The notes under the pieces are model-generated. The model was given only the letters and a program-made list of their open reading frames with translations. It did no database searches and was not told the DNA's origin. A DNA stretch of 64,000 bases from positions 1,550,001 through 1,614,000 of the forward strand of contig NZ_CP044532.1 of assembly GCF_026427775.1 (NCBI RefSeq), written 5' to 3'. Positions 52,201 to 60,205 of the stretch are shown one piece after another. The position numbers were made by a program, and so were the translations under genes. Position 1 is the first letter of the stretch; each line of letters begins with the position of its first letter. The stretch comes from Arthrobacter sp. CDRTa11. Lineage in GTDB: Bacteria > Actinomycetota > Actinomycetes > Actinomycetales > Micrococcaceae.

Positions 52201-52384
52201 CTGGGTCTCGACGTCCGACGGCTGGATCGTGAGCCAATGCTGGATGAACATCTACGGGTCCAGCGAATCATCCAACCCGCCCACCTACTACAAGTGGTAC
52301 CGGATGGAGAACGGCCCGCACCCCGGCTGGTACGTCAAGCTGGCCACCATCGACATCAATGGACCGGACGTTCCCCGGTGCTGA
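46238..52384 (+). CDS. Giant membrane-anchored Ig-like/fibronectin type III surface protein 2
   Basis: 2,048 aa, paralogue of the preceding gene with the same order: basic N-tail (KKRRNK), membrane helix (~24-45), conserved region to ~385, Ig-like repeats with LDNDSDPDGD motifs, FN3 domains (from PMAPTTPQAQ), and a terminal Cys/Trp-rich domain (QCWMNIYGSS, KWYRMENG). GTG 46238 has GAGGGA at 11 nt. Outside the shared 1-kb block the two genes are clearly diverged in DNA, though alike in protein. It lies 67 nt upstream of moxR. Possibly the two form alternative or mixed fibres; this is inference. Confidence 0.9.
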   Translation: MTTLLGKLGLKKRRNKLANRHKGLIAGTAFGAAVVVLVTGAVLYPGFKTTEVELNDGGVWVVSKSKNAVGRLNYPSRVLDGAVTPASTTFDVLQHAGDVFVDDETGSTLNQVSPANMRLGGDKQLPGAAQVGFGAQVISVTDPASGKVWAVSPSTVSGFEADSTEPALTASQGTVSAVGADDRIYSADPKSGAVTVTGVDANGEVTSSESSTWGELKGSGDLQITVVGDRPVVLDAGAGKLFLPGGKRLQLDNARDAKLQQTGPASDVVAISTQKALLKQPLDGSTAKTVTFDGEGVPAAPVQLAGCVHAAWSGANKYVRDCVNDVDDKNVDVPKASASPSYVFRVNRDVVVLNDVNSGNVWLVNQNMQLVNNWDDVVPPKNESDEQDQDSADNNTINVLPDRTKPNRPPETKPDIVGVRPGRTTVLSVLDNDSDPDGDVLTAAVGNAGPKAGSLESIYGGTAFQISVPATANPGTETFDYNAADGRGLSAGGQVTLSVVGPDENRPPQFKRGGDATTMLVEQGKTVSQNILTDWADPDGDDLVLMDAKADNDQDQVKVRRDGLLTFQDSGATAGKKNVTVTIWDGRATVTGKVVVNVQPPGALAPVVNADHVTAVVGQDLVIAPLKNDVDPNGGALRLAQVEANGPAELGPVTDGGTFTFRSTTPGPVYLTYIASNGPQSSQGLIRVDVESGKDGGDPVAVHDVALMPVGGSVLLDPLANDSDPSGGVLVLQSVKLPENTTASVSVIDHSVLRITDILGTKDPFLFEYTMSNGKKSATGSVSVVPVPAPAIVEAPQPKPDEVNVRINDVVTIPVLDNDTHPQGEKLTVDPVLPQGVDPADGKSFVSENTLRFIAGPQPKTVRAIYNAVDPQGQKSAAAVTIHILPLEGAENSRPQPRNLTARVVAAGTVRIPVPLDGIDPDGDSVQLTGIDSTPAMGTAAVGSNFIDFTAAGDGAGTDTFRYKVVDRQGAVNTGTVTVGIAPRGETNQNPTPVDDEVKVRPGRQIAVDAAGNDTDPDGDLIRVLTDGIEADPALQATVSKQSGRIILLAPNAAGTVNVRYSVADDRDASAQATIRMVVDNDVPLQAPIARDDRVTSAQTMGKTAVDVPVLKNDEDPDGVGENLKISTEVPTARPGADGNMIVDLTEQPQLIPYTVEDVDGQKSTAIIWVPGIGQQVPTLAKDEVIEVIAGQSVTVDLDEWVKVREGRSPRLTQTDRVKLIGSDGSDPGSGDGTQLKYTAGVDYVGPGSISFEVTDGSGVDDPAGLKSTLSIRTKVLPDPNRNNPPELLGANVDVPKGDAATVDLGKLTADPDRDDLENMKYELVGATPGGFEAGIDGKSLKVSATDNSASGTAGTLQVKAKDSRGLEATATFQLTVTASNRPKPVANDDVEPSAAAGKPVTVKVLDNDANPFPESPLKILSAITETGQGTAEMTGDSVTVTPSAGFTGTMVVAYTVADKTGDDSRNATARIRLTVKDAPMAPTTPQAQSVGDQTALLTWGAPADRGAPITKYTVFGENGFQQECPANTCTLTGLTNNTKYHFQVTATNEFGDSDKSPASAEVRPDVKPDTPLAPALKFGDKELAVTWVAPASKGSPVKSYDLEISPAPAGQNAQIQNLTAVSYVWKGLQNGVAYKVRVLARNDAKDPSEWSPYSAAEVPAGPPATPAPPTASDAGSVGAQSQLKVSWTAPNNNGDAVKSYTLTTLRGGAVVSSQPVTVGTSQNVTVDNSEANYTFTVSATNKAGTSGTSSPSAAIRAAGKPGQVSSGTVADTGTSGQLRVTFTPLTQAQRNGSTESEIQYRYNADGRSGTIPAGGGPINGLTNGRDITVTIIATSTKNNVSGDAQAIGTGNPYGPPNAPSVNGMTSPKGDGQVHWSWNNPNTNGRPLSHYEVSVDGGGWQNVGKANSFDAPGGGWSNSRNLRVRAVSVVAGAIGGPVSSTSGADPAPPVTTVRVKPADNNSCPGKPGVADRYSNVGGDARCGSSDANWVSTSDGWIVSQCWMNIYGSSESSNPPTYYKWYRMENGPHPGWYVKLATIDINGPDVPRC
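46340..47376 (+). repeat. Near-identical 1,037-bp block shared with giant gene 1 (copy B)
   Basis: Counterpart of 40043-41079. Homology ends sharply near NNWDDV in both proteins, beyond which the DNA is no longer similar. This favours gene conversion over a simple recent duplication. Confidence 0.92.
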
Positions 52385-52451
52385 CGCCCGGCCAGCCAGT
52401 CACTCCACTACCGTCTCCCCAATCAAGCACCATCAGCAAAGGACGCACCTC

Positions 52452-53423
52452 ATGACAATGACCACCGAGCAGGCCGAATGGTTTGCAGGCACCTTTGAAA
52501 AGCTCGTTGCCAACGTGGGACAGGCGGTCCTAGGCAAGGAACACGTCATCCGGCTGACCTTCACAGCCATGCTTGCAGAAGGCCATGTGTTGTTCGAGGA
52601 TGCGCCGGGGACAGGCAAGACCTCATTGGCCCGCGCATTGGCAGCCACCGTCCAGGGATCCAATAACCGCATCCAGTTCACGCCCGACCTGCTGCCCTCT
52701 GACGTCACCGGTGTGACCATCTACGACCAGAAGACGCAGAAGTTCGAGTTCCACAAGGGCCCCATCTTCAACAACATCGTGCTGGCCGACGAAATCAACC
52801 GTGCGTCGCCGAAGACCCAGTCAGCCCTCCTTGAGGTGATGGAGGAATCGCGCGTCACGGTGGACGGTGTCACGTATGAAGCGGGCAGGCCGTTTATGGT
52901 CATGGCAACCCAGAACCCGATTGAACAGGCAGGCACCTACCGGCTCCCGGAAGCGCAGCTGGACCGGTTCCTGATCAAGACGTCCATCGGCTACCCGGAC
53001 CACGCCTCCACGGTCCGGCTCCTGGGCGGCGCAAACCTGAAGGACCGGTCCAAGGAACTGTCGCCGGTCATCACCACCCAGGCCGTGGCCGACATGGCTG
53101 ACCTCGCCGCAACGGTGCATGTGGACACCGCCGTTCTTGAGTACATCTCACGGCTCTGCGAAGAAACCCGCAGCGCCCCCGAGACCCGGTTGGGCGTCTC
53201 CGTGCGTGGAGCCCTGGCAATGGTCCGCGCCGCCAAGGTCTGGGCTGCCGGACAGGGCCGGAACTTTGTCCTGCCGGACGATGTCAAGGAGCTGGCAGCC
53301 GTGGTGTGGACACACCGTTTTGTCATGGACCCTGAGGCCGAGTTCTCCGGCGCCACGGCGGAAGCCGTGCTGGTCCGTGTACTTTCTGAGGTTGCTGCCC
53401 CGCAGCAGCGCGCCAGCGCCTGA
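52452..53423 (+). CDS. MoxR-family AAA+ ATPase
   Basis: 323 aa with Walker A ([16 protein letters not shown], residues ~52-67), Walker B ([20 protein letters not shown]), sensor 1 ([20 protein letters not shown]) and a lid domain. MoxR ATPases act as chaperone-like machines that activate or insert metal or cofactor proteins, usually with DUF58/VWA partners. ATG 52452 has AAGGA upstream at about 9 nt; an in-frame ATG 93 nt before lies inside the giant gene. It is followed by DUF58 and a transglutaminase-like gene, a common trio. Confidence 0.93.
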   Translation: MTMTTEQAEWFAGTFEKLVANVGQAVLGKEHVIRLTFTAMLAEGHVLFEDAPGTGKTSLARALAATVQGSNNRIQFTPDLLPSDVTGVTIYDQKTQKFEFHKGPIFNNIVLADEINRASPKTQSALLEVMEESRVTVDGVTYEAGRPFMVMATQNPIEQAGTYRLPEAQLDRFLIKTSIGYPDHASTVRLLGGANLKDRSKELSPVITTQAVADMADLAATVHVDTAVLEYISRLCEETRSAPETRLGVSVRGALAMVRAAKVWAAGQGRNFVLPDDVKELAAVVWTHRFVMDPEAEFSGATAEAVLVRVLSEVAAPQQRASA

Positions 53424-53473
53424 CTTCTCCCCAGCCAGACCCACCACCATTCAGCGCGAACGAAGGCACCATT

Positions 53474-54805
53474 ATGTCCAGCGGCCATCCGTTGACCCGG
53501 CTCCTTGACCGGCTCCGGCAGCCCTTCCGTAAGGACGGCAGTCCCGGCAGGCTCCACCCCTCGTCCCTGTGGGCAGAAGCAACCGGCACCGCGGGGCTGG
53601 CGCTGGCTCCGCTGTGGCAGAGTGTCCGCGGCCACTGGCTGCGGTTCCTGTGGCCAGTCCTGTCGGTGGTGAGCGTCCTCGGCTGGTCGGTGCTTGCCGC
53701 CAGCATCGTGCTCTGGATGGCGGGCCAGGCTTTCGGCTGGCAGGAAGCGAAGGCCGCGGCGATAGCGGCCTTTGTCCTGTTTGTCATCGCCATCGGCTTT
53801 ATCCTGGGCCGATCTTCGTACGGAGTTGTCCTGGACCTGTCGCGGACCCGCGTTGCGGTGGGGGACACAGCCGTAGGCAGCATCGCCGTCTCCAACACCT
53901 CCGCCCGTCCCCTGCTGCCCGCGGCCCTGGAACTGCCGGTTGGCGCAGCCACAGCTGTGTTCCACCTGCCCAGGATGAAGCCGCAACAGGTCCACGAGGA
54001 CCTTTTCACCATTCCAACAGCCCGCCGCGCGGTCATTGTGGTGGGACCGGTGCGTTCCGTGCGCGCCGACCCCCTGCACCTGCTGCGGCGCCAGGTGCTG
54101 TGGACCGAGCCCGAGGATCTCTATGTCCACCCGCGGACTGTTGCCCTGGCCGGCTCCGCGGCGGGCTTCATCCGTGACCTCGAAGGCATGCCAACCACGG
54201 ACCTCTCCAGCGCCGATGTATCCTTTCACGCCCTGCGTGACTACGTCCCGGGGGATGACCGCAGGCATATCCACTGGAAGACCACGGCCAGGACCAACAA
54301 GCTTATGGTCCGCCAGTTTGAGGAGACCCGGCGGGCCCACCTGGCCATCTCGCTCTCCATCAACACCGATGAGTATGCCTCGGAGCAGGAATTCGAAATG
54401 GGGATCTCGGCGGCAGCCTCCATCGGCCGCCAGGCCATCCGCGAGCAGCGCGAGCTGGACGTCCTGACGCAGAAGGGCCCGCTGCGCTGTGAAACGGGCC
54501 GGAACATGCTCGATGACATGACCAGGATTGTTGGCGCGCCCATGCGCCGGACCGCCGTCGACCTTGCCCGGACCCTGGCGGACACCGTCCCGAACGCCTC
54601 GGTGGTCTTCTTTATTGTGGGCAGCAATGTGACTCCCACCCAGCTCCGCTCCGCCTCGGCATCCGTGCCGCCCGGCGTCCGCAGCCTGGCCGTGCGGCTC
54701 CAGACCGGGGCTGCGCCGTCGCGGGCCAACATCGCAGACCTGACAGTACTGACCCTGGGGGATCTTTCCGATCTTGCCATCGTCCTGAGAAAGGCGGCCG
54801 CATGA
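53474..54805 (+). CDS. DUF58 domain membrane protein
   Basis: 443 aa with two membrane helices (about residues 58-83 and 92-112), a beta-rich middle (about 120-230) and the DUF58 core near 250-285 (FHALRDYVPGDDRRHIHWKT, then TNKLMVRQFEE), which resembles part of a VWA fold. DUF58 proteins accompany MoxR ATPases and are thought to be their adaptors or clients. Its stop overlaps the next start by 4 nt (ATGA). Located at the membrane, so it probably links the ATPase to the envelope module. Confidence 0.9.
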   Translation: MSSGHPLTRLLDRLRQPFRKDGSPGRLHPSSLWAEATGTAGLALAPLWQSVRGHWLRFLWPVLSVVSVLGWSVLAASIVLWMAGQAFGWQEAKAAAIAAFVLFVIAIGFILGRSSYGVVLDLSRTRVAVGDTAVGSIAVSNTSARPLLPAALELPVGAATAVFHLPRMKPQQVHEDLFTIPTARRAVIVVGPVRSVRADPLHLLRRQVLWTEPEDLYVHPRTVALAGSAAGFIRDLEGMPTTDLSSADVSFHALRDYVPGDDRRHIHWKTTARTNKLMVRQFEETRRAHLAISLSINTDEYASEQEFEMGISAAASIGRQAIREQRELDVLTQKGPLRCETGRNMLDDMTRIVGAPMRRTAVDLARTLADTVPNASVVFFIVGSNVTPTQLRSASASVPPGVRSLAVRLQTGAAPSRANIADLTVLTLGDLSDLAIVLRKAAA

Positions 54806-57414
54806 GCACGGCCCAGGGCCTCCGCCCACGGACCCAGCGCAGGCAGGAGGAATCGGCCTTTGCCGACGGGCAGCCGGCCTGGCACTTTGTGCTCGACGCC
54901 GGTGCACTCACCGTGCTGCTCGGGCTGGGTGTCCTTGGCTTCAGCCTCAGCTTCGGAGGTGATCCCTACTACCTTGTTTCAGGATTCGGGGGAATCATCC
55001 TGGGCCTGGCGATCGCCGCCTGCAATGCCCACCTCAGGCTGGGGCTGCTGATCACCACAGCACTGACCCTGGCCGCGTACCTTGGGTTCGGGACAGCGCT
55101 CGCGGTCCCCGAGTCGGCCATCGCCGGATTCATCCCCAGCCTGGACTCGTTGCGGACGCTTCTCCTCGGCGTCGTCTTCGCCTGGAAGGACATGCTTACG
55201 GTGGGCGTGCCGGTGGGTACTGCCGGCGGGGTCCTGATTGTCCCGTTCCTCAGTTCCATGGTCGCCGCGGCCGTGGCCGGAATCCTGATCTGGCGGGTCA
55301 AAGGCCCTTACTGGCCGCTGCTTCCGGTGCTGGCACTCTTTGTCACCGGCATTGCCTTCAGCACCAACGCCGCCTTCCTTACGGTGGAACGCGGCATCGC
55401 CCTCACCGTGGTGGCCATCGCCTGGGCAACCTTCAGAAGGGATGCCCTGCGGCGCAGCGATACACGGAAGGTTTCGGTTAACCGTCCCGACGGCGACACC
55501 GCCACTGCCCGGCGGGCCAAGATCCGCCGGCTAGGCACGGCAGCTGCCGTCATCGCCGTGAGCGTGGCAGTCACCGCCGTGGCTGCGCCCCTGGTCACGG
55601 CGGCCGACGACAGGAAGGTCCTGCGCAACGTGGTGGTTCCACCCTTCGACCCCAAGGACTACATCACCCCGCTCGCCAGTTTCCGGACGTTCGTCAAGGA
55701 CAAAAAGGACGAAACCCTGTTTGTGGTCAAGGGCCTGCCACGCGACGGCCGCGTGCGGCTTGGTGCGCTGGACGCCTTCAACGGCACCAACTACAACATG
55801 GACCCCAACGGCTCCGGCAGCTTCAGCAAGGTGGGGGACACCAAGTCCATCAACACCCTGGCAGATACGTCGAGCGTTGTTCCCACGAACGACTACTCGA
55901 TGAACATCACCATTGGGGAATACCAGGGCTATTTTGTCCCGGGCGGGCGAAAGACAACCGGCCTCAGTTTTGACGCCGGCGCCTCCGCGGCCGCCTCCGG
56001 CCTCTACTTCAACTCGGGCACGGACACCGCAGTCACCACCAAGGGACTGTCCAAGGGTGACTCGTACAGTGTCCAGGTGTCAGACCCCGTCAAGCTCGAG
56101 CACGGCCAGCTGACGCAGTACGACTTCGCCAGGGTCACCCTCCCCGATGCCCTGGAGGTCCCGCCGGTGGTGGGATCCCAGGCCAACGACCTCTCGGCAG
56201 ATGCCCCCACCGCCATTGACCGCGTCCGGCAGATCGAAGCCCACTTCCAGAAAACCGGGGCCTTCAGCAACGGGCTGGTTACCGAGGGCCAGCTGCCCAG
56301 CGTGTCCGGGCATGGTTCGGCCCGGATCAGGAGCCTGCTGACCGCCAAGCAGATGCTCGGTGACGACGAACAGTACGCCGTGGCCATGTCGCTGATGCTG
56401 CGGCATCTTGGCATCCCCTCCCGGGTGGTGATGGGGTTTTATCCTGATCCCACCAGCCCGGAGAACGGTGCAGGGGAAGTGAAGATTACCGGCAAGGACG
56501 TCCACGCCTGGGTGGAGGTGGCGTTCGACCGGGTGGGCTGGGTCAGCTTTGATCCCACCCCGCCCAAGGACAACATCCCCATCCCGCCGGACCCGGAAAA
56601 CAAGTCCAAGCCCAAGCCCCAGGTGCTGCAGCCGCCACCGCCGCCGCAGGAACCTGCGGACCTCCCGCCGGACTCCTCTCCGGACGCCCTGGATGCGGAC
56701 CAGAAGAAAAACAATCCGTGGCTCTTTTGGGGGGCGCTGCTTGGCGCCCTGGGGATCGCGCTCATTCCGTTGTCGATCCTGGCACTGCCGTTGCTGCTCA
56801 TTGCCCTGCTTAAGTCGCGGCGCCGGAAGGCGCGTTTCAGCGCGGGGCACCCGGCCGAGCGCGTTGGCGGGGGCTGGAACGAAGTGGTGAGCCTTGCCAC
56901 GGACATGGGAGCCGGAATCAACACCCGGTCCACCCGCCGTGAAAGCGCAGCGGTGGTTGCTGACGCCTTCCCAACGTCTGCATCGACCACCACCATGCTG
57001 GCCCACCGCGCTGATGCCTCGATCTTCGGGGCGGGGCAGCCGAGCGAGGAAGAGGTCCGGCAGTACTGGACCATCGTGGACGGTTCCCTGAAGGAAATGA
57101 CCGGAACCGTAGGGTTCTGGCGCAGGCAGCAGGCCCGGTTCTCGCCACGGTCGCTGCTGGCCGACGGCCGCACTGCCCTTAAACTGCGCGGAACCCGGCC
57201 GGTCCTGGGCGCCCGGAAACTGCCCGCCGGGGCGGGTTCCGCTGCCAGTTCTCCTTCCAGGGGGCACGCCGCCGGTAGGGTGGAGAACGGTCCGGAGGCC
57301 GCAGCATCCAGCGAGTCCCGGGCTGTGGCCGAACAGGACACTGCGGGCTTTGTTGAGCCCGACGAGTCCACAGTCCTCAGGAACCCTGGCAGAAAGAACA
57401 AGACCGAGTCATGA
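54802..57414 (+). CDS. Transglutaminase-fold membrane protein with catalytic Cys replaced
   Basis: 870 aa: about six N-terminal membrane helices (residues 30-275), an extracytoplasmic part with a transglutaminase-like core, another helix (about 642-672) and a cytoplasmic C-tail. In the core, GDDEQYAVAMSLMLRHLGIP (residues 520-539) aligns with the usual GYCEQFA motif but Asp522 stands where the nucleophile Cys should be; His568 (VHAWVEV) and Asp584 (FDPTP) are kept. It is therefore unlikely to be a classical transglutaminase and may be a binding domain. It overlaps the neighbouring genes by 4 nt on both sides. Confidence 0.9.
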   Translation: MSTAQGLRPRTQRRQEESAFADGQPAWHFVLDAGALTVLLGLGVLGFSLSFGGDPYYLVSGFGGIILGLAIAACNAHLRLGLLITTALTLAAYLGFGTALAVPESAIAGFIPSLDSLRTLLLGVVFAWKDMLTVGVPVGTAGGVLIVPFLSSMVAAAVAGILIWRVKGPYWPLLPVLALFVTGIAFSTNAAFLTVERGIALTVVAIAWATFRRDALRRSDTRKVSVNRPDGDTATARRAKIRRLGTAAAVIAVSVAVTAVAAPLVTAADDRKVLRNVVVPPFDPKDYITPLASFRTFVKDKKDETLFVVKGLPRDGRVRLGALDAFNGTNYNMDPNGSGSFSKVGDTKSINTLADTSSVVPTNDYSMNITIGEYQGYFVPGGRKTTGLSFDAGASAAASGLYFNSGTDTAVTTKGLSKGDSYSVQVSDPVKLEHGQLTQYDFARVTLPDALEVPPVVGSQANDLSADAPTAIDRVRQIEAHFQKTGAFSNGLVTEGQLPSVSGHGSARIRSLLTAKQMLGDDEQYAVAMSLMLRHLGIPSRVVMGFYPDPTSPENGAGEVKITGKDVHAWVEVAFDRVGWVSFDPTPPKDNIPIPPDPENKSKPKPQVLQPPPPPQEPADLPPDSSPDALDADQKKNNPWLFWGALLGALGIALIPLSILALPLLLIALLKSRRRKARFSAGHPAERVGGGWNEVVSLATDMGAGINTRSTRRESAAVVADAFPTSASTTTMLAHRADASIFGAGQPSEEEVRQYWTIVDGSLKEMTGTVGFWRRQQARFSPRSLLADGRTALKLRGTRPVLGARKLPAGAGSAASSPSRGHAAGRVENGPEAAASSESRAVAEQDTAGFVEPDESTVLRNPGRKNKTES

Positions 57415-59291
57415 CCAACCACGCCGAGCGCTGCCAGCGCTGCCAGCAAGTGATCCGCAGCGGGGCCACGTTCTGTACATCCTGCGGCGCTCCACTGGCC
57501 AACAGGGCGGCCCGGAACGAGCGGAACGTGGACCACGCGCAGAGGGCACTGATGGATCGGCCGGCTGCGCATGCAGGCCAAATTCCCGGTACTATCCCGG
57601 TAGTAGATCGGGCACCGGCCGAAGGCCGGACCGGACAATCAGGACACTCAGGACAGCTAGGACACTCAGGACAGCCAGGTCACGGACCCGGCGGCAGCGG
57701 ACAGGACGCCGCCGGTTCGGTGGGCCCTGGTCCGGTCCGGAGCAGTCCGGCTGGCCACAGCCCAGGGGGAGGGACAGGAATGGCAGTGAATCTTGAGCTC
57801 GTTCCGGCAAGCGCCGGAAAGCGGCTCGGCGCGGCCGTTTTGGACTGGCTTGGTCCGCTCGCCGTCCTTGTGGTGGCCTTTGCCATTGGGTTCGCCGGCA
57901 TCACCCGCACCCAAAGCGGTGGCTTCATCGTCTACGACACGGGCTCGGTGGTGTTGTTCGGTGGCATCGGCCTTGGGCTGACCCTGGTTTACCTGTTTGT
58001 GCAGCTGGGCATGGAAGGCCGGTCCGGGACGACCATCGGAAACACGATCATGGGCATCCGGAGCGCAGACAAAGACGGCTATGGCCCGGGTGCAGGTGGC
58101 ATTTTCCTCCGCGGTCTGGTCATGGGCGCCGGGATCATCCTGGCCGCCGTCGCGGCGATCGCTGTTGTTGTCTTTAAGTGGTTCGATGCCGCCCTCCTGA
58201 TCCTCGGTCCGCTGCTGCTCATCGGTGCCGTGTGGGCAGTCCTGGTGGCGGTATCCAACACGTGGGACCGGAACGGCGGGCTCCGTGGCTGGCATGACAA
58301 AGCCGCCAAGACACTTGTCTTCGACGTCAAGGCGGGGCGCAACCCCATTACTTCAGGCGGCATCCAGGGCCCGTACAGCTTCGCGCCGCTGGACCTGCCG
58401 CCGGTGCAGCCAGTGGTATCGCCCGTGGCAGGTGCAGTCAAGTCACCCCACATCATTAACGCCCAGCTTCCCCTGAACCAGAATCCGACCCTGAGCCAGA
58501 ATCCGAACCCGAACCAGAAACACAATCCCAACCAATGGCAGCCGGCATCAGCGGAGCGGCCCGCCCCGTACCAGCCCATACCCCGGCCCGCTGCAGCGCA
58601 CCCGCCTGTGGCGCCCCAGGCCGCAGCCCAGCCGTCCCCGGCCCAGCAGCCCGCTGGACAGCAGCAGCCAGCACCGGCCCAGCAGTTCGCCTCACCGCAA
58701 CCGTTCCAGCCTGCCCAAATCCCGGGGGCACCTCAGTCCTCGGCGCAGCAGCCCCAGTATCAGGCCCCGCCGCAGTCGTTCCAGCAGCAGCCCCAGTACC
58801 AGGCCGCGCCGCAGTCTTTCCAGCCGCACCCGGCCCCGCCGCAGCCGCCCGCCGTCGTCAATCCTTCGGCCGCAGTTGCCGGCCCCTCTGCCGGTGGGCA
58901 CCCGGACGATGACCACGACCGCACACAGATGCGCGGCGGAACCCTGGAGGCCGCCCCTGTGGCTGTCCTGCGGATAAAGCTCGACGACGGACGCGACTTC
59001 CAGCTTGACCGCAACGTCCTGGTAGGCCGGAACCCGGTGGGACAGACTGGCGAGCAGCAGGCCCAGCTGCTGGCCATCGATGACTCCAGCCGCTCTATTT
59101 CCAAAACGCACCTCCACCTCCTGACCGACGGTGCAGGGATTTGGGTGACAGACAGGAACTCCACAAACGGCAGCGCTGTCACCACCGCGGACGGCCTGCG
59201 CACACCCCTTCAGCCGGGCGTGCCCGCGTTTGTCAGCCCGGGATCCATTGTTCATTTTGGTGACCGTTCCTTCCACCTAGGACAGGCATGA
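57411..59291 (+). CDS. Zinc ribbon-RDD-FHA membrane protein
   Basis: 626 aa: an N-terminal zinc ribbon (Cys8, Cys11, Cys22, Cys25), a Gly/Gln-rich linker, an RDD membrane domain with three to four helices (about residues 130-290, starting GKRLGAAVLDWLGPLAV), a long Pro/Gln-rich linker, and a C-terminal FHA domain (about 525-620: VLVGRNPVG, RSISKTHLHL, NSTNGS). The FHA domain should bind phosphothreonine, the likely mark set by the kinase encoded downstream. It starts within the previous stop (ATGA) and its own stop overlaps the PP2C start. Confidence 0.92.
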   Translation: MTNHAERCQRCQQVIRSGATFCTSCGAPLANRAARNERNVDHAQRALMDRPAAHAGQIPGTIPVVDRAPAEGRTGQSGHSGQLGHSGQPGHGPGGSGQDAAGSVGPGPVRSSPAGHSPGGGTGMAVNLELVPASAGKRLGAAVLDWLGPLAVLVVAFAIGFAGITRTQSGGFIVYDTGSVVLFGGIGLGLTLVYLFVQLGMEGRSGTTIGNTIMGIRSADKDGYGPGAGGIFLRGLVMGAGIILAAVAAIAVVVFKWFDAALLILGPLLLIGAVWAVLVAVSNTWDRNGGLRGWHDKAAKTLVFDVKAGRNPITSGGIQGPYSFAPLDLPPVQPVVSPVAGAVKSPHIINAQLPLNQNPTLSQNPNPNQKHNPNQWQPASAERPAPYQPIPRPAAAHPPVAPQAAAQPSPAQQPAGQQQPAPAQQFASPQPFQPAQIPGAPQSSAQQPQYQAPPQSFQQQPQYQAAPQSFQPHPAPPQPPAVVNPSAAVAGPSAGGHPDDDHDRTQMRGGTLEAAPVAVLRIKLDDGRDFQLDRNVLVGRNPVGQTGEQQAQLLAIDDSSRSISKTHLHLLTDGAGIWVTDRNSTNGSAVTTADGLRTPLQPGVPAFVSPGSIVHFGDRSFHLGQA

Positions 59292-60205
59292 ACTCCCAGC
59301 CCGCCAGTGTTTCCCCCGACGCCGACCAGGGGGCCGGGCTGAGCCTGAGCTACGGCTACGGAACGGACCGCGGCCTGCGGCGCGAACTGAATGAAGACTC
59401 CTTCATCGCGTCCGACCCCGTGTTCGCGGTCGCTGACGGAATGGGCGGCCATGAGGCCGGCGAAATTGCCAGCGGCATGTGCGTCCGCGCCTTGGCGGCG
59501 ATGCCGCAACTGGCCACCGGTGAGCGAAGCGTTACCGCGGCGGTGCTCCAGCAGTACCTGGTCCGGGCGGATGGCTCCATTCGCGAAGCCACCGGTGCGC
59601 GCGCCGGAACCACCCTGACCGGGGCAGTTGTTGTTGAACAGATGGGCATGCCGTACTGGCTGGTCATGAACATCGGCGACTCCAGGACCTACCGCCTGAG
59701 CCAGGGGCAGTTCGCCCAAATAAGCGTGGACCACTCTGAAGTGCAGGAACTTGTTGACGCCGGCGAAATCACGCCCGAGCAGGCAACAGTCCATCCGCGG
59801 CGGCATGTGGTCACGCGGGCGCTGGGAACGGGAACCGACACGGAAGCCGATTACTGGCTGTTGCCCGTCGAGGAGGGGGACCGCATGCTGATTTGTTCAG
59901 ACGGCCTCAATGCCGAACTGACTGATGAACACATGTTCCGCATCCTCAGCACCGTGGGGCATCCCCAGGACGCCGTCGACGCCCTCATCCAGGCAGCCCT
60001 TCGAAACGGCGGCAGGGACAACGTCACCGTCATTGTGGTAGACGCCAAGAACGTGATGAACGACGCCGGAATCGCCACCACCGCCCCCAGGCCCGCCATC
60101 GATGCAGAAGACGAAGTCACGTTGCCCCGTGCCCAGGTTGTGGACGCGCGCGGGCCAGAGGGCGAGCAGAATGAAAGCGAGGAGCCAGGAGATGGCAGCA
60201 GGTAG
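59288..60205 (+). CDS. PP2C-type Ser/Thr protein phosphatase
   Basis: 305 aa of the PPM/PP2C family with the metal-binding motifs NEDSF (residues 35-39), VADGMGGHEAGE (Asp50), IGDSRTYRL, ICSDGLNAEL and GGRDNVTVIVV. It should remove phosphates placed by the PknB-like kinase three genes on, like PstP in mycobacteria, but it lacks the PstP membrane helix and is cytoplasmic. The start overlaps the FHA/RDD gene by 4 nt and its stop overlaps the next gene by 14 nt. Confidence 0.95.
   Translation: MNSQPASVSPDADQGAGLSLSYGYGTDRGLRRELNEDSFIASDPVFAVADGMGGHEAGEIASGMCVRALAAMPQLATGERSVTAAVLQQYLVRADGSIREATGARAGTTLTGAVVVEQMGMPYWLVMNIGDSRTYRLSQGQFAQISVDHSEVQELVDAGEITPEQATVHPRRHVVTRALGTGTDTEADYWLLPVEEGDRMLICSDGLNAELTDEHMFRILSTVGHPQDAVDALIQAALRNGGRDNVTVIVVDAKNVMNDAGIATTAPRPAIDAEDEVTLPRAQVVDARGPEGEQNESEEPGDGSR

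Noticed and set aside
54802..57414. Active transglutaminase/protease
   Set aside because: The catalytic Cys position is Asp522, so an active classical enzyme is not supported.
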